Part shown: positions 8,991 through 18,443 of the stretch, in pieces
Layout of the letters: each line of letters opens with the position of its first letter
Position numbering within the stretch: position 1 is the stretch's first letter
Source: Alphaproteobacteria bacterium
GTDB lineage: Bacteria > Pseudomonadota > Alphaproteobacteria > Micavibrionales > Micavibrionaceae
DNA length: 64,000 nt
Assembly (NCBI GenBank): GCA_002401695.1
Contig: NVTV01000001.1
Span: 420,501 to 484,500 of the forward strand
Direction of reading: 5' to 3'
Program-made: the position numbers and the translations under genes
The notes under the pieces: generated by a model
The model's input: only the letters and a program-made list of their open reading frames with translations
The model's database searches: none
Told to the model about the DNA's origin: nothing

Positions 8991-10187
8991 CTAGCGCAAA
9001 TCCCAATAAAGGTCAAAGAGCCTTTCATGCTCCCGAATGGCATAACGGTCGGTCATTCCGGCAATATAATCAGCAACGATTCTGGCTCTCTCGCGCTCAT
9101 TATCTACCGCTTCGGCCTCTACAACGCGTTGCTGCCAGTTGTCTGGAAATAGTTTATAATTCTTGTGGAAAGCCTGAAATAGGTCACCAACGATGCGTTC
9201 AACCTTCAACCCTATACGGTTAATTGTGTAGTGACGATACATACGATTATAGAGAAAATGCCTTAGTTTCTGTACGTCTTCATACATTTCTGAGGAAAAG
9301 GCAACGACCGCCATACCCGCCATACGGATATCCTCAGGTGATTCGGGTTTTACCTTATCCAAACGTTTCTGCGTTTCCGCCAAAACATCGTCCACCATAA
9401 CGCCAATCATGTCGCGTTTTAATTCCTGCACCAGATAACGCTCCTCTATATCAGGATAGTTTTTCCGCACTTGGGCAATAACCCTTGATAAAATCGGTAT
9501 CTCTTCCAAATCATCAATAGAAAACAATCCGGCTCGTATTCCGTCTTCAACATCATGGTTGTTATAGGCGATATCATCTGAAAGCGCCGCCACCTGCGCC
9601 TCCATCGATGCATAAGTATCCAATCGCAAATCCATTTGTTCCTGTAATTCCCGCACGGCGATGTATGGCTCCTTAGTCATCGGGCCATTATGCTTGACCA
9701 CCCCCTCCAACGTTTCCCACGTCAAGTTAAGGCCATTCCATAACGGATATTTGCGCTCCAATGTGGTTAAAACCCTTAAAGACTGGTCGTTATGCTCAAA
9801 ACGCCCGTAATGTTCCATCGCGTCTTTAAGGTGTTCCTCCCCCATATGAGCAAAAGGTGTGTGCCCCAAATCATGCGCCAAAGCAATGGTTTCCGCCAAA
9901 TCCTCATTCACCATAAAGGCACGCGCCAAGGTACGGGCAATCTGCGCGACCTCTAACGTATGGGTCAAACGCGTGCGATAATGATCGCCCTCATGATACA
10001 CAAACACCTGCGTTTTATACTTCAGGCGGCGAAACGCACTGGAATGAATGATACGGTCACGATCGCGTTGAAACGGCGTACGATGTCTGCTTTCCGGTTC
10101 ATCATGCACCCGCCCCAACGTTTGTTCAGGCTTGCACGCGTAAGATGCCAACGGCAAAGCACAATAATTATAAGATGTTTGTTCCAT
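8991..10187 (-). CDS. dgt: Deoxyguanosinetriphosphate triphosphohydrolase-like protein
   Basis: A 398-residue HD-domain dNTP triphosphohydrolase that releases triphosphate from dNTPs and so controls dNTP pools. The metal-binding HD signature is visible: His76 in RTRLTHTLEV, then H105-D106 in ALAHDLGHTPF. The family motifs FRRLKYKTQVF and LSDDIAYNNHDVEDGIRAG also match. Length fits the short bacterial class 2 form. It is divergent from erpA; only 55 bp separate the two starts, so they share a promoter region. That arrangement is common in alphaproteobacteria. Confidence 0.93.
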   Translation of the reverse strand: MEQTSYNYCALPLASYACKPEQTLGRVHDEPESRHRTPFQRDRDRIIHSSAFRRLKYKTQVFVYHEGDHYRTRLTHTLEVAQIARTLARAFMVNEDLAETIALAHDLGHTPFAHMGEEHLKDAMEHYGRFEHNDQSLRVLTTLERKYPLWNGLNLTWETLEGVVKHNGPMTKEPYIAVRELQEQMDLRLDTYASMEAQVAALSDDIAYNNHDVEDGIRAGLFSIDDLEEIPILSRVIAQVRKNYPDIEERYLVQELKRDMIGVMVDDVLAETQKRLDKVKPESPEDIRMAGMAVVAFSSEMYEDVQKLRHFLYNRMYRHYTINRIGLKVERIVGDLFQAFHKNYKLFPDNWQQRVVEAEAVDNERERARIVADYIAGMTDRYAIREHERLFDLYWDLR

Positions 10188-10242
10188 GTTATTTCACCCT
10201 TTTAGGTTGCTCATTCACAGATGAAAGAGATATAATAATATC

Positions 10243-10563
10243 ATGAGCTTAAATATAGATGACAGCGCCGTAAAGCGTATAAATGAACTTCGTAAGACAC
10301 AGGGGAAAGATTCCCTGATGTTGCGTGTGCGCGTCGATGGCGGTGGATGCTCCGGTTTTCAATATAATCTGGAGCTGACCGAGGAACGCAAAGAGCAAGA
10401 TATCGAATTCGCAGGCAGTATCCTGACCGATGATATATCGATGGGCTTTCTGGATGGCGCAACAGTTTTCTTTGAAGACGGGCTTATCGGATCAGAATTT
10501 AAAATCAACAACCCGAACGCCACATCGGGCTGCGGGTGTGGCACTTCTTTCTCGGTGATGTAG
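10243..10563 (+). CDS. erpA: Iron-sulfur cluster insertion protein (A-type carrier)
   Basis: A 106-residue HesB/IscA/ErpA-family carrier that receives Fe-S clusters and delivers them to apoproteins. The three conserved cysteines are at residue 36 (in VDGGGCSGFQY) and residues 97 and 99 (in SGCGCGTSF). The compact size and the position divergent from dgt match the erpA-like copies of alphaproteobacteria. ErpA versus IscA cannot be separated with certainty without alignment. Confidence 0.9.
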   Translation: MSLNIDDSAVKRINELRKTQGKDSLMLRVRVDGGGCSGFQYNLELTEERKEQDIEFAGSILTDDISMGFLDGATVFFEDGLIGSEFKINNPNATSGCGCGTSFSVM

Positions 10564-10612
10564 AATATCTCGCCCTAGTTCACTATAACCCATTTAAAAT
10601 CGGGGCATTACC

Positions 10613-11326
10613 TTGAGAAGAACAATACAAGCCCTTCCCATCGCCCTTTTATCCTGCTTTATTTTGCCACAAATTGCATCGGCGCAACAATGCACACATA
10701 ATGTTAGGGGCTTTAATCTTGGTATGCATGAGCCCGCATTACGGGCACAGCTCGCAAACCAAGGCATTAAGTTCAAAAACGGCATACTTCGCGGGGTAGG
10801 ATATCATTATTCTTATGACGATCTACCGCAGCCAAAGGCCGTGAAGAAGACATCGAAGAGATTTCTAAAAGGGCCACCCACCACACACACAAGCCGCAAT
10901 GCACCCGTTACGAAACCATTGGCCCCACAACGAAAGGTTAAAGTGTATGCGCATCCGAGAGAAAGAACGCAGGATTACTCCTCCCCTTATATTGTAGAGA
11001 AAATATCTTGGAGCTACTCAGGGATACCATGGAATCCCAAGAACAAAACAGACAAAACCCCACCAGACCTGTTCGAAATATGGGGGAAAACCACAATAGG
11101 GCGTGAAATTGCCCAAAAATGGCAAAAACATTGCCCTGATATTGATTACAAAGAAAATCATGGAAGATCACATAATTCTATTTACAGCATAAGCTCTGCT
11201 ACAGGGGCAACATGCAGTTTAGACCAATACATTAAAATGCGAATTATCCTGAAAGACTCCACCTGCCACTATAATTTTAGTGCAAATTTTAATTCATTTA
11301 GTGAAGGCATTGAAAAAGTGCGCTAA
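10613..11326 (+). CDS. Secreted hypothetical protein
   Basis: A 237-residue protein beginning at a TTG codon, which I accept because it is followed at once by a clear signal peptide. That peptide is basic RRT, then a hydrophobic stretch to about residue 22, with a likely ASA-QQ cleavage site near residue 25. The mature part is basic and has Cys residues that could pair in the periplasm. It lacks any catalytic motif I recognise. It lies 49 bp after erpA on the same strand and ends 9 bp before the convergent PfkB gene. Confidence 0.65.
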   Translation: MRRTIQALPIALLSCFILPQIASAQQCTHNVRGFNLGMHEPALRAQLANQGIKFKNGILRGVGYHYSYDDLPQPKAVKKTSKRFLKGPPTTHTSRNAPVTKPLAPQRKVKVYAHPRERTQDYSSPYIVEKISWSYSGIPWNPKNKTDKTPPDLFEIWGKTTIGREIAQKWQKHCPDIDYKENHGRSHNSIYSISSATGATCSLDQYIKMRIILKDSTCHYNFSANFNSFSEGIEKVR

Positions 11327-11335
11327 ACAAGCCTT

Positions 11336-12481
11336 CTATGCTTGTCCCAGTTCATCATACCCACCATCAGGATCATTCGCTGCATCAGGAAGAAGGCTTT
11401 GCTTGGGTTTACTATGGCTTGTCGCCAATTCTGCAAGATCATCATCAAATAATGGGTTATCCATGACATGTTTAAAAATATGATCTTCCCATTCATTACC
11501 GTAATACTGAATACGAATTGTTGCCATTTCTGTGGCCTTCGCAACTGCGGTTTCCATTTCTTCGCCACGTGACAGAAAGAACATAAGTGCGCCATCGCGC
11601 GTATCACCCGCGCCACTCACATTAATCGGGTTTTCTGCAGGCGTTACGGGAATTTCAGACACCTTACCATTATGCGATAAACGCACAGGATCAATACCAT
11701 CGGACATTATAATAGTGCGCGCCTTATATTCCTTACCCTGCAGCAACTCAAACAATTTATCGGAATCTTTCTTCCCTTCTTCCATTCCCGGAACAAACGC
11801 ATCCCCTGGCACGATCAAAATATCTGCCTTTTTAAGGATATTTTCCAACAACGCAGCCTTACCCGCATCTTTTGGCCATGCCTTTAATCCATGATCAACA
11901 ATAGAGGGAATGCCTTTTTCCTCACACACATTGGCCGCAATATTAGAAAGATGTGGACGCGCAGGATCAACAAAAACATAAGATGCACCGGCAGTTTCAG
12001 CCTCAACAATAGGCTTAACGCTAGTGACTAAACCATCATTCGATGCATTAAATTGTTCGGCCAAGGGTTGTTGCTTATATATATGACGCCCACCTTTAAA
12101 ATTAGACACAATACTTTTCGCAATACCGGGGCCAGCTTTACCCGCCGCGACATCTGCATAATTCACACCTTCATGCTGAAGTAAACGAAAAGTCATATCA
12201 GACACATGCTGTGACAAGAGGTGTTCACCAAAATCTTTATACCCCGCATGTTCGGACGACTCGCCAATACGGGTTATTATTTTGGTTGATCCGGCATCAT
12301 CATAAACACGAGACAACGTATTGATCGCGCGCGCAACATTCGCCGAAGCCCCGCCCAGAGACACCCCCATACCACCAGAGGCAAAATCTTTAGTATCGTC
12401 CAGAGACGTAACATCACCCGACCCTGCATAAATATCGAGGTTAATTTTACCGACCAAAACTAAATTTCTGTTATTTCCCAT
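11336..12481 (-). CDS. PfkB-family carbohydrate kinase
   Basis: A 381-residue sugar kinase of the ribokinase/PfkB fold. The N-terminal sugar-binding signature GGMGVSLGGASANVARAI and the C-terminal PfkB signature VSGAGDTRDGALMFF are present, the latter with the catalytic Asp in GAGD. The substrate cannot be read from the sequence: ribokinase, fructokinase, adenosine kinase-like and other members share these motifs. It is slightly longer than usual (about 310-340), with extra residues at both ends. It is divergent from exonuclease III across a 117-bp gap, with no operon partner. Confidence 0.85.
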   Translation of the reverse strand: MGNNRNLVLVGKINLDIYAGSGDVTSLDDTKDFASGGMGVSLGGASANVARAINTLSRVYDDAGSTKIITRIGESSEHAGYKDFGEHLLSQHVSDMTFRLLQHEGVNYADVAAGKAGPGIAKSIVSNFKGGRHIYKQQPLAEQFNASNDGLVTSVKPIVEAETAGASYVFVDPARPHLSNIAANVCEEKGIPSIVDHGLKAWPKDAGKAALLENILKKADILIVPGDAFVPGMEEGKKDSDKLFELLQGKEYKARTIIMSDGIDPVRLSHNGKVSEIPVTPAENPINVSGAGDTRDGALMFFLSRGEEMETAVAKATEMATIRIQYYGNEWEDHIFKHVMDNPLFDDDLAELATSHSKPKQSLLPDAANDPDGGYDELGQA

Positions 12482-12598
12482 TATGCACCCTGTTTATTTT
12501 TATTGGTTATATTTAACCTTTATTGAAAGCATTATAGCAAAACACTTCCCATAAAATCAACTCTTGTTCTCTTTTGCCAAACTGATACCCTACCCGTC

Positions 12599-13357
12599 AT
12601 GAAAATCGTATCGTGGAATGTCAACTCAATCAAAGCGCGGCTGGATCATGTCCTGCGCTATCTCGCCGACGAATCGCCTGATGTTTTAATGATTCAAGAG
12701 CTGAAAGGCCTTGAATTTCCAACGGACGCTTTCAGCGGCACAGGATATGAAACCTGCGCCGTCGGCCAAAAAGCATATAACGGCGTTGCCCTGATTTCAA
12801 AACACCCGATTAATATTGTTCTGGAGGCACTGCCAAACGATAAAACAGATGAACAGGCACGCTATATAGAAGCCGACATAAACGGCCTGCGCCTAATTAA
12901 CATTTACCTACCCAACGGCAACCCTATCGGTGATAAATATGACTATAAACTCAAATGGATGGAACGGCTTTATACGCGCCTGAAAGAACTGCGCGATAAT
13001 GATACCCCTTTTGTTATAGGGGGTGACTTTAATGTTATCCCTGAAGATCGCGATTGCCACGCCCCTAAAGACTGGGAAGGAGACGCTGCGTTTCGAATTG
13101 AGACACACCGTGCATACCGATCCTTAATAAATCTAGGCCTGACAGATGCTTTCCGCGCATTGGATAACCGCGCAGGACAATATAGTTTTTGGGATTATCA
13201 AGCAGGCGCTTGGCAAAAAGACAATGGCATTCGTATCGATCACTTCCTACTCTCCCCCACAATCGCCGATCGCCTGATATCCTGCGCAATAAACAAAGCC
13301 CCACGCGCATGGGAAAGACCATCCGACCACACCCCCATTGAACTCACGATTAAATAG
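12599..13357 (+). CDS. xthA: Exodeoxyribonuclease III
   Basis: A 252-residue AP endonuclease and 3'-5' exonuclease of the endonuclease/exonuclease/phosphatase fold, acting in base excision repair. Visible signatures: KIVSWNVNSIKARLDHVL at the start, the metal-binding Glu34 in MIQELKG, GGDFNVIPEDRDC in the middle, IDHFLLSP and the terminal SDHTPIELTIK. Length is typical. It stands alone, facing away from the PfkB kinase. Confidence 0.95.
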   Translation: MKIVSWNVNSIKARLDHVLRYLADESPDVLMIQELKGLEFPTDAFSGTGYETCAVGQKAYNGVALISKHPINIVLEALPNDKTDEQARYIEADINGLRLINIYLPNGNPIGDKYDYKLKWMERLYTRLKELRDNDTPFVIGGDFNVIPEDRDCHAPKDWEGDAAFRIETHRAYRSLINLGLTDAFRALDNRAGQYSFWDYQAGAWQKDNGIRIDHFLLSPTIADRLISCAINKAPRAWERPSDHTPIELTIK

Positions 13358-13607
13358 CCAGCCACCCAGCGCTACAAGAAACACACCCAGGTCACTGATA
13401 TAACTCGATGTATCCATGCGCTCACCACATAAAGATACAAATACACCACCATTTTCGGCATTTCAATACAAAGCCTTAACACCCCTTCTTAAAAAAACGG
13501 TGGAAAGTTGAGGAAAACTTTTCGCGAGGTAGTGATTCGTTCCATCAGAAGTGATAGCGTTCTGCCAAGACTTAAATTTTATCTAATACTTAACGCGGTT
13601 TATCCAT

Positions 13608-14564
13608 ATGAAGCTGAACAAATTTATTGACTCCCTCTCCATAAAAGCAGGATTGCTTGCTGCGCTTGCCCTAAGTGGTTGTATTGCGACAACACTCCCT
13701 TATATGAGGGCAGAGACAGCCCAACGCATTGCCTCTCCGGCATGGATGATAAAACGTGATATTGCCGCTGCCCCTTATCTGCTTCGCTCTTATGAACGCA
13801 TTCATGATCGTGGCGGCGTTGCCAACCTCTATATCGCGGGAGATGGTGCCGTCAGCACATCCGTTGAAGAATGGGAATTAGACCCTACCCCTAAAAATCC
13901 AGTTGCACTGCACCTTGCATCAAAAGACCGCGCAGACAATGTTATTTTTGTCGCGCGCCCCTGCCAATACACAGCAATGCTGTCCAAGGGCGATGTCTGC
14001 GATGAAAGCATTTGGAAAGACAAACGCTTTTCTGCCGAAGTCATAGCATCTTTTGACACAGCACTTGATGACATAGCAACCCGCTATGATATTCACGGCT
14101 TTAACCTTATTGGATATTCCGGCGGTGCAGCCATCGCAACATTACTGGCAACAAAGCGCACAGACATCCTTTCCATACGCACCGTTGCGGGGATACTGGA
14201 TCACGAAACCCACAGCGCAACGTCAGGCGCGCCCGTATTAAACGGATCACTAAATCCGGTTAAAGAGGCCAGCACCCTGACAAAAATGCCGCAATACCAC
14301 TTTATCGGCGGACAGGACACTTATGTCCCCCCTGCTGTGCTGCACAGTTACCTTCAGGCAATGCCACCAACAAATTGTGTACAAACAATGGTGGTGCAAG
14401 AGGCAAGCTATGACGAGGGATGGGTTGATAAATGGCCTGACCTTCTGGAGCTGCCCGTAACATGTTACAACGCCGCACCCGCTGCCGATTTTGGTAAAAC
14501 AACAACACCAACGCTGCCCAAAACGCCAACATTTACAGTGCGTGAAAAACCCGCAAAACCTTAA
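13608..14564 (+). CDS. Putative lipoprotein of the alpha/beta-hydrolase fold
   Basis: A 318-residue protein with a signal peptide ending in a lipobox-like ALSGC at about residue 26, which suggests outer-membrane or periplasmic anchoring. The nucleophile elbow GYSGG fits an alpha/beta hydrolase, and a downstream HFIGGQDTYVPP stretch resembles the acid-residue strand of lipases and esterases. Substrate is unknown. The 250-bp gap upstream probably contains its promoter but shows no clear conserved box. A DUF983 gene follows after 10 bp and is likely co-transcribed. Confidence 0.7.
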   Translation: MKLNKFIDSLSIKAGLLAALALSGCIATTLPYMRAETAQRIASPAWMIKRDIAAAPYLLRSYERIHDRGGVANLYIAGDGAVSTSVEEWELDPTPKNPVALHLASKDRADNVIFVARPCQYTAMLSKGDVCDESIWKDKRFSAEVIASFDTALDDIATRYDIHGFNLIGYSGGAAIATLLATKRTDILSIRTVAGILDHETHSATSGAPVLNGSLNPVKEASTLTKMPQYHFIGGQDTYVPPAVLHSYLQAMPPTNCVQTMVVQEASYDEGWVDKWPDLLELPVTCYNAAPAADFGKTTTPTLPKTPTFTVREKPAKP

Positions 14565-14574
14565 GGTTCGGCAC

Positions 14575-14931
14575 ATGGCATTGCCACCGACGACATCTCA
14601 AGCCATTAAACGCGGACTGCGCGGAAAATGTCCTGCATGTGGTGAGGCTAGCATGCTCCATCGCTATATAACGCCCTTAGAGAAATGCACGCATTGTGGC
14701 CTTGCCTTCGCCCCCTTGCGCGCAGATGACGGCCCCGCATGGGCAACAATTTTAATCACCGGACACTTATCCATGCCCTTTGTGTTCTGGCTGTTGGAAC
14801 AAGGGATCGACAACACGGCTCTTGAAACCCTGTACTCGATCCTCTTCATCCTCCTACTCAGCACTATCATCCTCCCCCGTGCAAAAGGGGTGTTTATGGC
14901 GATCATCTGGATGATGCATGTAAGGGACTAA
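14575..14931 (+). CDS. DUF983 zinc-ribbon membrane protein
   Basis: A 118-residue protein with a CPAC...CTHC zinc ribbon (Cys 19, 22, 38 and 41) followed by two hydrophobic segments (about 58-76 and 84-112). This matches DUF983, a conserved alphaproteobacterial family of unknown function. I chose the ATG at 14575, just after the stop of the preceding gene. The frame stays open upstream, but only inside that gene. It is the last chromosomal gene before the integrated element. Confidence 0.8.
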   Translation: MALPPTTSQAIKRGLRGKCPACGEASMLHRYITPLEKCTHCGLAFAPLRADDGPAWATILITGHLSMPFVFWLLEQGIDNTALETLYSILFILLLSTIILPRAKGVFMAIIWMMHVRD

Positions 14932-15003
14932 AGTTGGTACAATTTCGCTTTTAAAAATCCATTTGGTGATATACATGGCCTTAGATGAATGTCGGTGAAG
15001 AGG

Positions 15004-15018
15004 TAAATGGTGGAGGGG
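15004..15018 (+). repeat. attL: left copy of the 15-bp direct repeat
   Basis: The sequence TAAATGGTGGAGGGG is identical to 27960-27974, which overlaps the 3' end of tRNA-Tyr. Here it lies in non-coding DNA at the far end of the element, as expected for an attachment-site copy left by site-specific integration into a tRNA gene. The surrounding gap (14932-15416) holds no convincing gene apart from a possible 32-codon ORF, one set of putative arm sites, and AT-rich sequence in front of the first cargo gene. Confidence 0.8.
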
Positions 15019-15083
15019 CATCCTTCATTAGTTAAATGTAAGCAATTGATCTGACTTGATTTATATATATTCACATTTTGTCT

Positions 15084-15102
15084 GTACCCCCAGTCATACC
15101 CC
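15084..15102 (+). promoter_or_regulatory. Putative arm-type recombination sites, left end
   Basis: GTACCCC, four bases, then CATACCCC. The same arrangement in the same orientation and spacing recurs at 27831-27849 near the other element end, beside the integrase gene. Repeated short motifs near both ends are expected for arm-binding sites of a tyrosine integrase or for excisionase (AlpA-type) sites. The role is inferred; the repeat itself is seen directly. Confidence 0.5.
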
Positions 15103-15247
15103 CTGAACTCATTCCTATCGGGATACGAGAAGGTAAAGTCTATGGGATTTTAGCACACCCCCCTCGGGGCCACCCCTAAAACAAATAATGAAAACACGTG
15201 CCCACCTACGCAGAAAAATTTGTAATTTCAGAAAAGTTAGGTTAATA

Positions 15248-15346
15248 ATGAACGATAATTGTAGGTGTTTTGACGTGGATCCAGTCTTGAAAGGACGCCC
15301 TGACTTAGTTAGAGTGGGTGGTCATTACCGCTTAAAATTATTTTAA
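15248..15346 (+). CDS. Possible 32-codon ORF upstream of the cargo genes
   Basis: ATG to TAA, encoding 32 residues that start MNDNCRCFDVDPVLKGRPDL. It ends 70 bp before the nuclease-STAND gene on the same strand. It has two close cysteines and no recognisable domain. No strong Shine-Dalgarno is seen. It may be a leader peptide, the tail of a lost gene, or chance. Confidence 0.2.
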   Translation: MNDNCRCFDVDPVLKGRPDLVRVGGHYRLKLF

Positions 15347-15416
15347 AGAACATAGAGCAACAAACTGGTAAATCTATTTGATATACATATATTTACAACA
15401 AAATTGATTAGTGGAT

Positions 15417-18269
15417 ATGAAAGCTCAAAAACCAACCGTAAATACCGAAATCAGTAACAGAAGTACCCTTGGTTTACCGCTAGACCCTGCACAACTTCTA
15501 CGTATTGAATCTGTACACCGTGGCTTCCTATATCAGCATCTATACGCTACAGCCTGCCTCCTTACTTGCGGTCGCCAGCAAGACAATATCGTTATCGTAG
15601 AGCGTGATGAAGATATTGAGCTCGTCACTCAAACCCATAGATATTACCTGCAAGTCAAAACGCGGTCCAAGCCGCTTCAACCAGGGGATATTATGGATGC
15701 ACTAGAAAGATTTGAAGAGCTCCGCCAAGCGCATTTAGAGAATAAGCGTTCCGGTACGCCAATACTCAATATCATAGCTAACGTAGAGCCCGGACCTAAA
15801 TTAGCAAAGCAATTGAAGAGTAACGACTGGCCAAAAGACATAAATATAAGCACGCCGGAAAATTCTCCAGATGGCTTACTGCCACCTGCATGGCCAGATA
15901 TAAATTCTGCTATTCATTGGTGTACTAAAGCCGCCGCTAATGTACCATTTGGAACATTACCCCCCGAGACATTGGTTTTAAAACTTGTCGCAAAAGTTCA
16001 ACACGCTGCGGCTGGGGCCGAAGAGCATAAATTTGAGGCAAACCAACTACTCACTCTCCTTGAACAACTCCTAACACAGCTTCAAGACTTTCCAGATCCT
16101 CCTCTCCATTATAGGCCGCAACGTGATGAACCTCCGCTCACCAGTGAATCTAAAGTCCGACTCTTAACTGGATTTTCCGGAGCAGGAAAAACGGCTTGGG
16201 CATCTCAAGCCGTACTTCATTGCCCAAGCGCTGCCATTTATTATGATGTTGGCGATATGCCAGCAGCATCAGTAGCAAATGCCCTAGCCCGCGAATTAGC
16301 GGCACGCTTTATTGGCGGGCGGGAACAGAAGATGGGAGGAGCTATTTTTGCTGAAAGCGGTGGAATTGGTGTATTACGTGCCTGCGCTACACAGCTTAAA
16401 AAAGAAAACCTTCAGGTAACAGTCGTTTTAGATAATGTCCAAAGAATGAGCGCTGACTCTATTAAAGAAGTAATAAATGCGGCGCCGAACATTCATTTTT
16501 TGTTACTCGCTCAACCTTGGGAAGGAAGGTCAGTAGTTGAAGCACGTTTTGGTATCAAAGCAGAAACACTCTCTGGCTGGTCACAGGATGATATAGCTGC
16601 GGAGTTTAATCAGGAAAATTGCCCTGTAAGCGTGGGATGTGCTGAAAGAGTTCTACGGTTAACAGGCGGGCTTCCCTTATATGTACAAAGCGTTGTATCT
16701 TTAACTGTTTCAAGTTATGGAGGAAATGCAGATAAATTATGTGATGCTATAGAGGCCAGGGTTCACACAGAAGAAACCGCCCAAGAGATCATTTTATCTG
16801 ATGCTTTTGAAACATTAAGCAAAGATGCTCGCAAAGCAGCCGGGCTCTTTAGTTTATCTGATGTTCCTTTGACTGAAGAAGAGGCCACTTCATTATTGAG
16901 CTTAACACTAAAGCCCCCTACCGCTGTTGCTGAGGTGCTACGTAAACTACGACGAGCTTCCATAGTCATTGGCTTTCAGGGGAATAGAATGGGCTTACAC
17001 GATGCACTTAGGCCTTTAGCAAGCAATGAAAGAAATGGCTTTCCTGAACCTCTCGAGCAAAGTGCCTTGATACATCTACATGATATTTTGATCACTTCCT
17101 TACCTAAGGAGAGGAATATTCCACGCTTAAATGCACTTATTAGAATACTGCCACGTATTGGAAGATCTAATGTCCTTGCTGACCTTGCCACACATGAAAT
17201 GTTTCACGAACAAGGGGATCAGCGAACATTGCGTGTCGAAATTGAGAATGTCACAGAAGATGTTGAAGCAAATATAAATGATCGTTACTGGGCTCACGAT
17301 GCTTTGGCATATTGGGAAAGTCGTGACGGGGGCATTCCTAAAGAAGAACGGCTCATTGAAATGCGCCGTTTAATTGAAGAAGGGGGACTCGGAAAGTATG
17401 AAAGTCTAGGGCTCTGCTTTAAAGAGCTTGCTGCTGCAGGGGCTTCACAAGATAAGAAAAAAATAGAGCGCCTTTATCGTGACGGAAAAAAATTGGTTTC
17501 TGCTCAAACGCCTGAGTTTAGGATATTGCGTTATAATCATGCCATTGCTCTCTTCCGAGCGGAAGCGTTTAAAAAAGCTCTTCATTTACTCGATCCTTTA
17601 ATTACCGAACATTACCACTCTCTCGGAATTAAGGAAGGTGATATGTTTATGAAAAATAGTAAGCAATTCTATAATATGTTGCCAAAACCCTTAGATCATG
17701 AAGACCTAAAACGGCTGGCTGACACTTTGTCTTTATGGTCTCACGCAAGAGTAGAGTTAAATCAACCTCCAATGCTTCGCCGTATTCATGCCATGAAATT
17801 CTACGGAGCAGCTCAGGCTGCAAGATCAGCAGTTGAAGCAGGCTTGCAGGCAATTGATGATTTCCTTGATATTATGGCAGACCCCGTGGGCGCGAGGGAA
17901 ATCATGGAAAATCATGTCTTGCCATATGTTTCTGAGTTCAAGCTAACTGACATGATTCTTGCTGTGCGGAGTATGTACGCCATAGTTTTGGCATGGTGTG
18001 GAGAAATCGAAGCAGCAAGAAAAGAAATGAAAGCTTTACTGGAATATGGTGGAACCGAAGAAGAAAAAGAAGAGCTTGATAAGAGATCTCAATTTATTGA
18101 AACCATTGCAGCAGGAAACGTCCACTTAGAAAGGCAGGTTCCGCCGCCAAATGCGTTGGCAGCTATTCCCGGCGCTTTGCCCTTTCTGAAAAAGCGAAAA
18201 ATAGGACGAAATGAACAATGCCCATGCGGTTCAGGTCAAAAATATAAACGCTGCCACGGTGGCAGGTAG
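15417..18269 (+). CDS. Cap4/DUF4297-like nuclease fused to STAND NTPase and SEC-C motif
   Basis: A 950-residue multidomain protein, probably an anti-phage effector. Residues about 28-130 show a Cap4/DUF4297-like PD-(D/E)XK nuclease pattern: HRGFLYQHLYATACLL, then ERDEDIELV and LQVKTR with Gln79-Val-Lys81. A STAND NTPase of NB-ARC style follows: Walker A GFSGAGKT (252-259), Walker B VVLDN (Asp339), GGLPL (417-421) and an LHD motif (527-529) after a winged-helix region. Residues about 560-900 are helical and possibly TPR-like. The end is a SEC-C zinc motif with Cys935, Cys937, Cys946 and His947. I chose the ATG at 15417; a GTG at 15411 is an alternative. The combination of domains is seen; defence function is inferred from family and location. 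Confidence 0.8.
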   Translation: MKAQKPTVNTEISNRSTLGLPLDPAQLLRIESVHRGFLYQHLYATACLLTCGRQQDNIVIVERDEDIELVTQTHRYYLQVKTRSKPLQPGDIMDALERFEELRQAHLENKRSGTPILNIIANVEPGPKLAKQLKSNDWPKDINISTPENSPDGLLPPAWPDINSAIHWCTKAAANVPFGTLPPETLVLKLVAKVQHAAAGAEEHKFEANQLLTLLEQLLTQLQDFPDPPLHYRPQRDEPPLTSESKVRLLTGFSGAGKTAWASQAVLHCPSAAIYYDVGDMPAASVANALARELAARFIGGREQKMGGAIFAESGGIGVLRACATQLKKENLQVTVVLDNVQRMSADSIKEVINAAPNIHFLLLAQPWEGRSVVEARFGIKAETLSGWSQDDIAAEFNQENCPVSVGCAERVLRLTGGLPLYVQSVVSLTVSSYGGNADKLCDAIEARVHTEETAQEIILSDAFETLSKDARKAAGLFSLSDVPLTEEEATSLLSLTLKPPTAVAEVLRKLRRASIVIGFQGNRMGLHDALRPLASNERNGFPEPLEQSALIHLHDILITSLPKERNIPRLNALIRILPRIGRSNVLADLATHEMFHEQGDQRTLRVEIENVTEDVEANINDRYWAHDALAYWESRDGGIPKEERLIEMRRLIEEGGLGKYESLGLCFKELAAAGASQDKKKIERLYRDGKKLVSAQTPEFRILRYNHAIALFRAEAFKKALHLLDPLITEHYHSLGIKEGDMFMKNSKQFYNMLPKPLDHEDLKRLADTLSLWSHARVELNQPPMLRRIHAMKFYGAAQAARSAVEAGLQAIDDFLDIMADPVGAREIMENHVLPYVSEFKLTDMILAVRSMYAIVLAWCGEIEAARKEMKALLEYGGTEEEKEELDKRSQFIETIAAGNVHLERQVPPPNALAAIPGALPFLKKRKIGRNEQCPCGSGQKYKRCHGGR

Positions 18270-18443
18270 TGGGTTTTCTATCTTTTACCTAATTATCATA
18301 ACAGTTTGTTTTTTCTGCAGGGTTTTTTTTGGAGGAAAAGTCAACTATACTTTATGCGCTGCATTCACGCAAAAACTTCCTTTTGCGAGGATATGGTATA
18401 TAACTCATTGATTTTTAATCAAAAAACAAGACAGAAAACGCGT

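Noticed and set aside
18306-18443. An earlier start for the methyltransferase (TTG at 18306, ATG at 18354 or 18393)
   Set aside because: The TTG lacks a useful ribosome site and the extra residues do not look like a folded start. The ATG at 18354 lies about 18 nt from the GGAGG sequence, too far. These remain alternatives rather than the chosen start.
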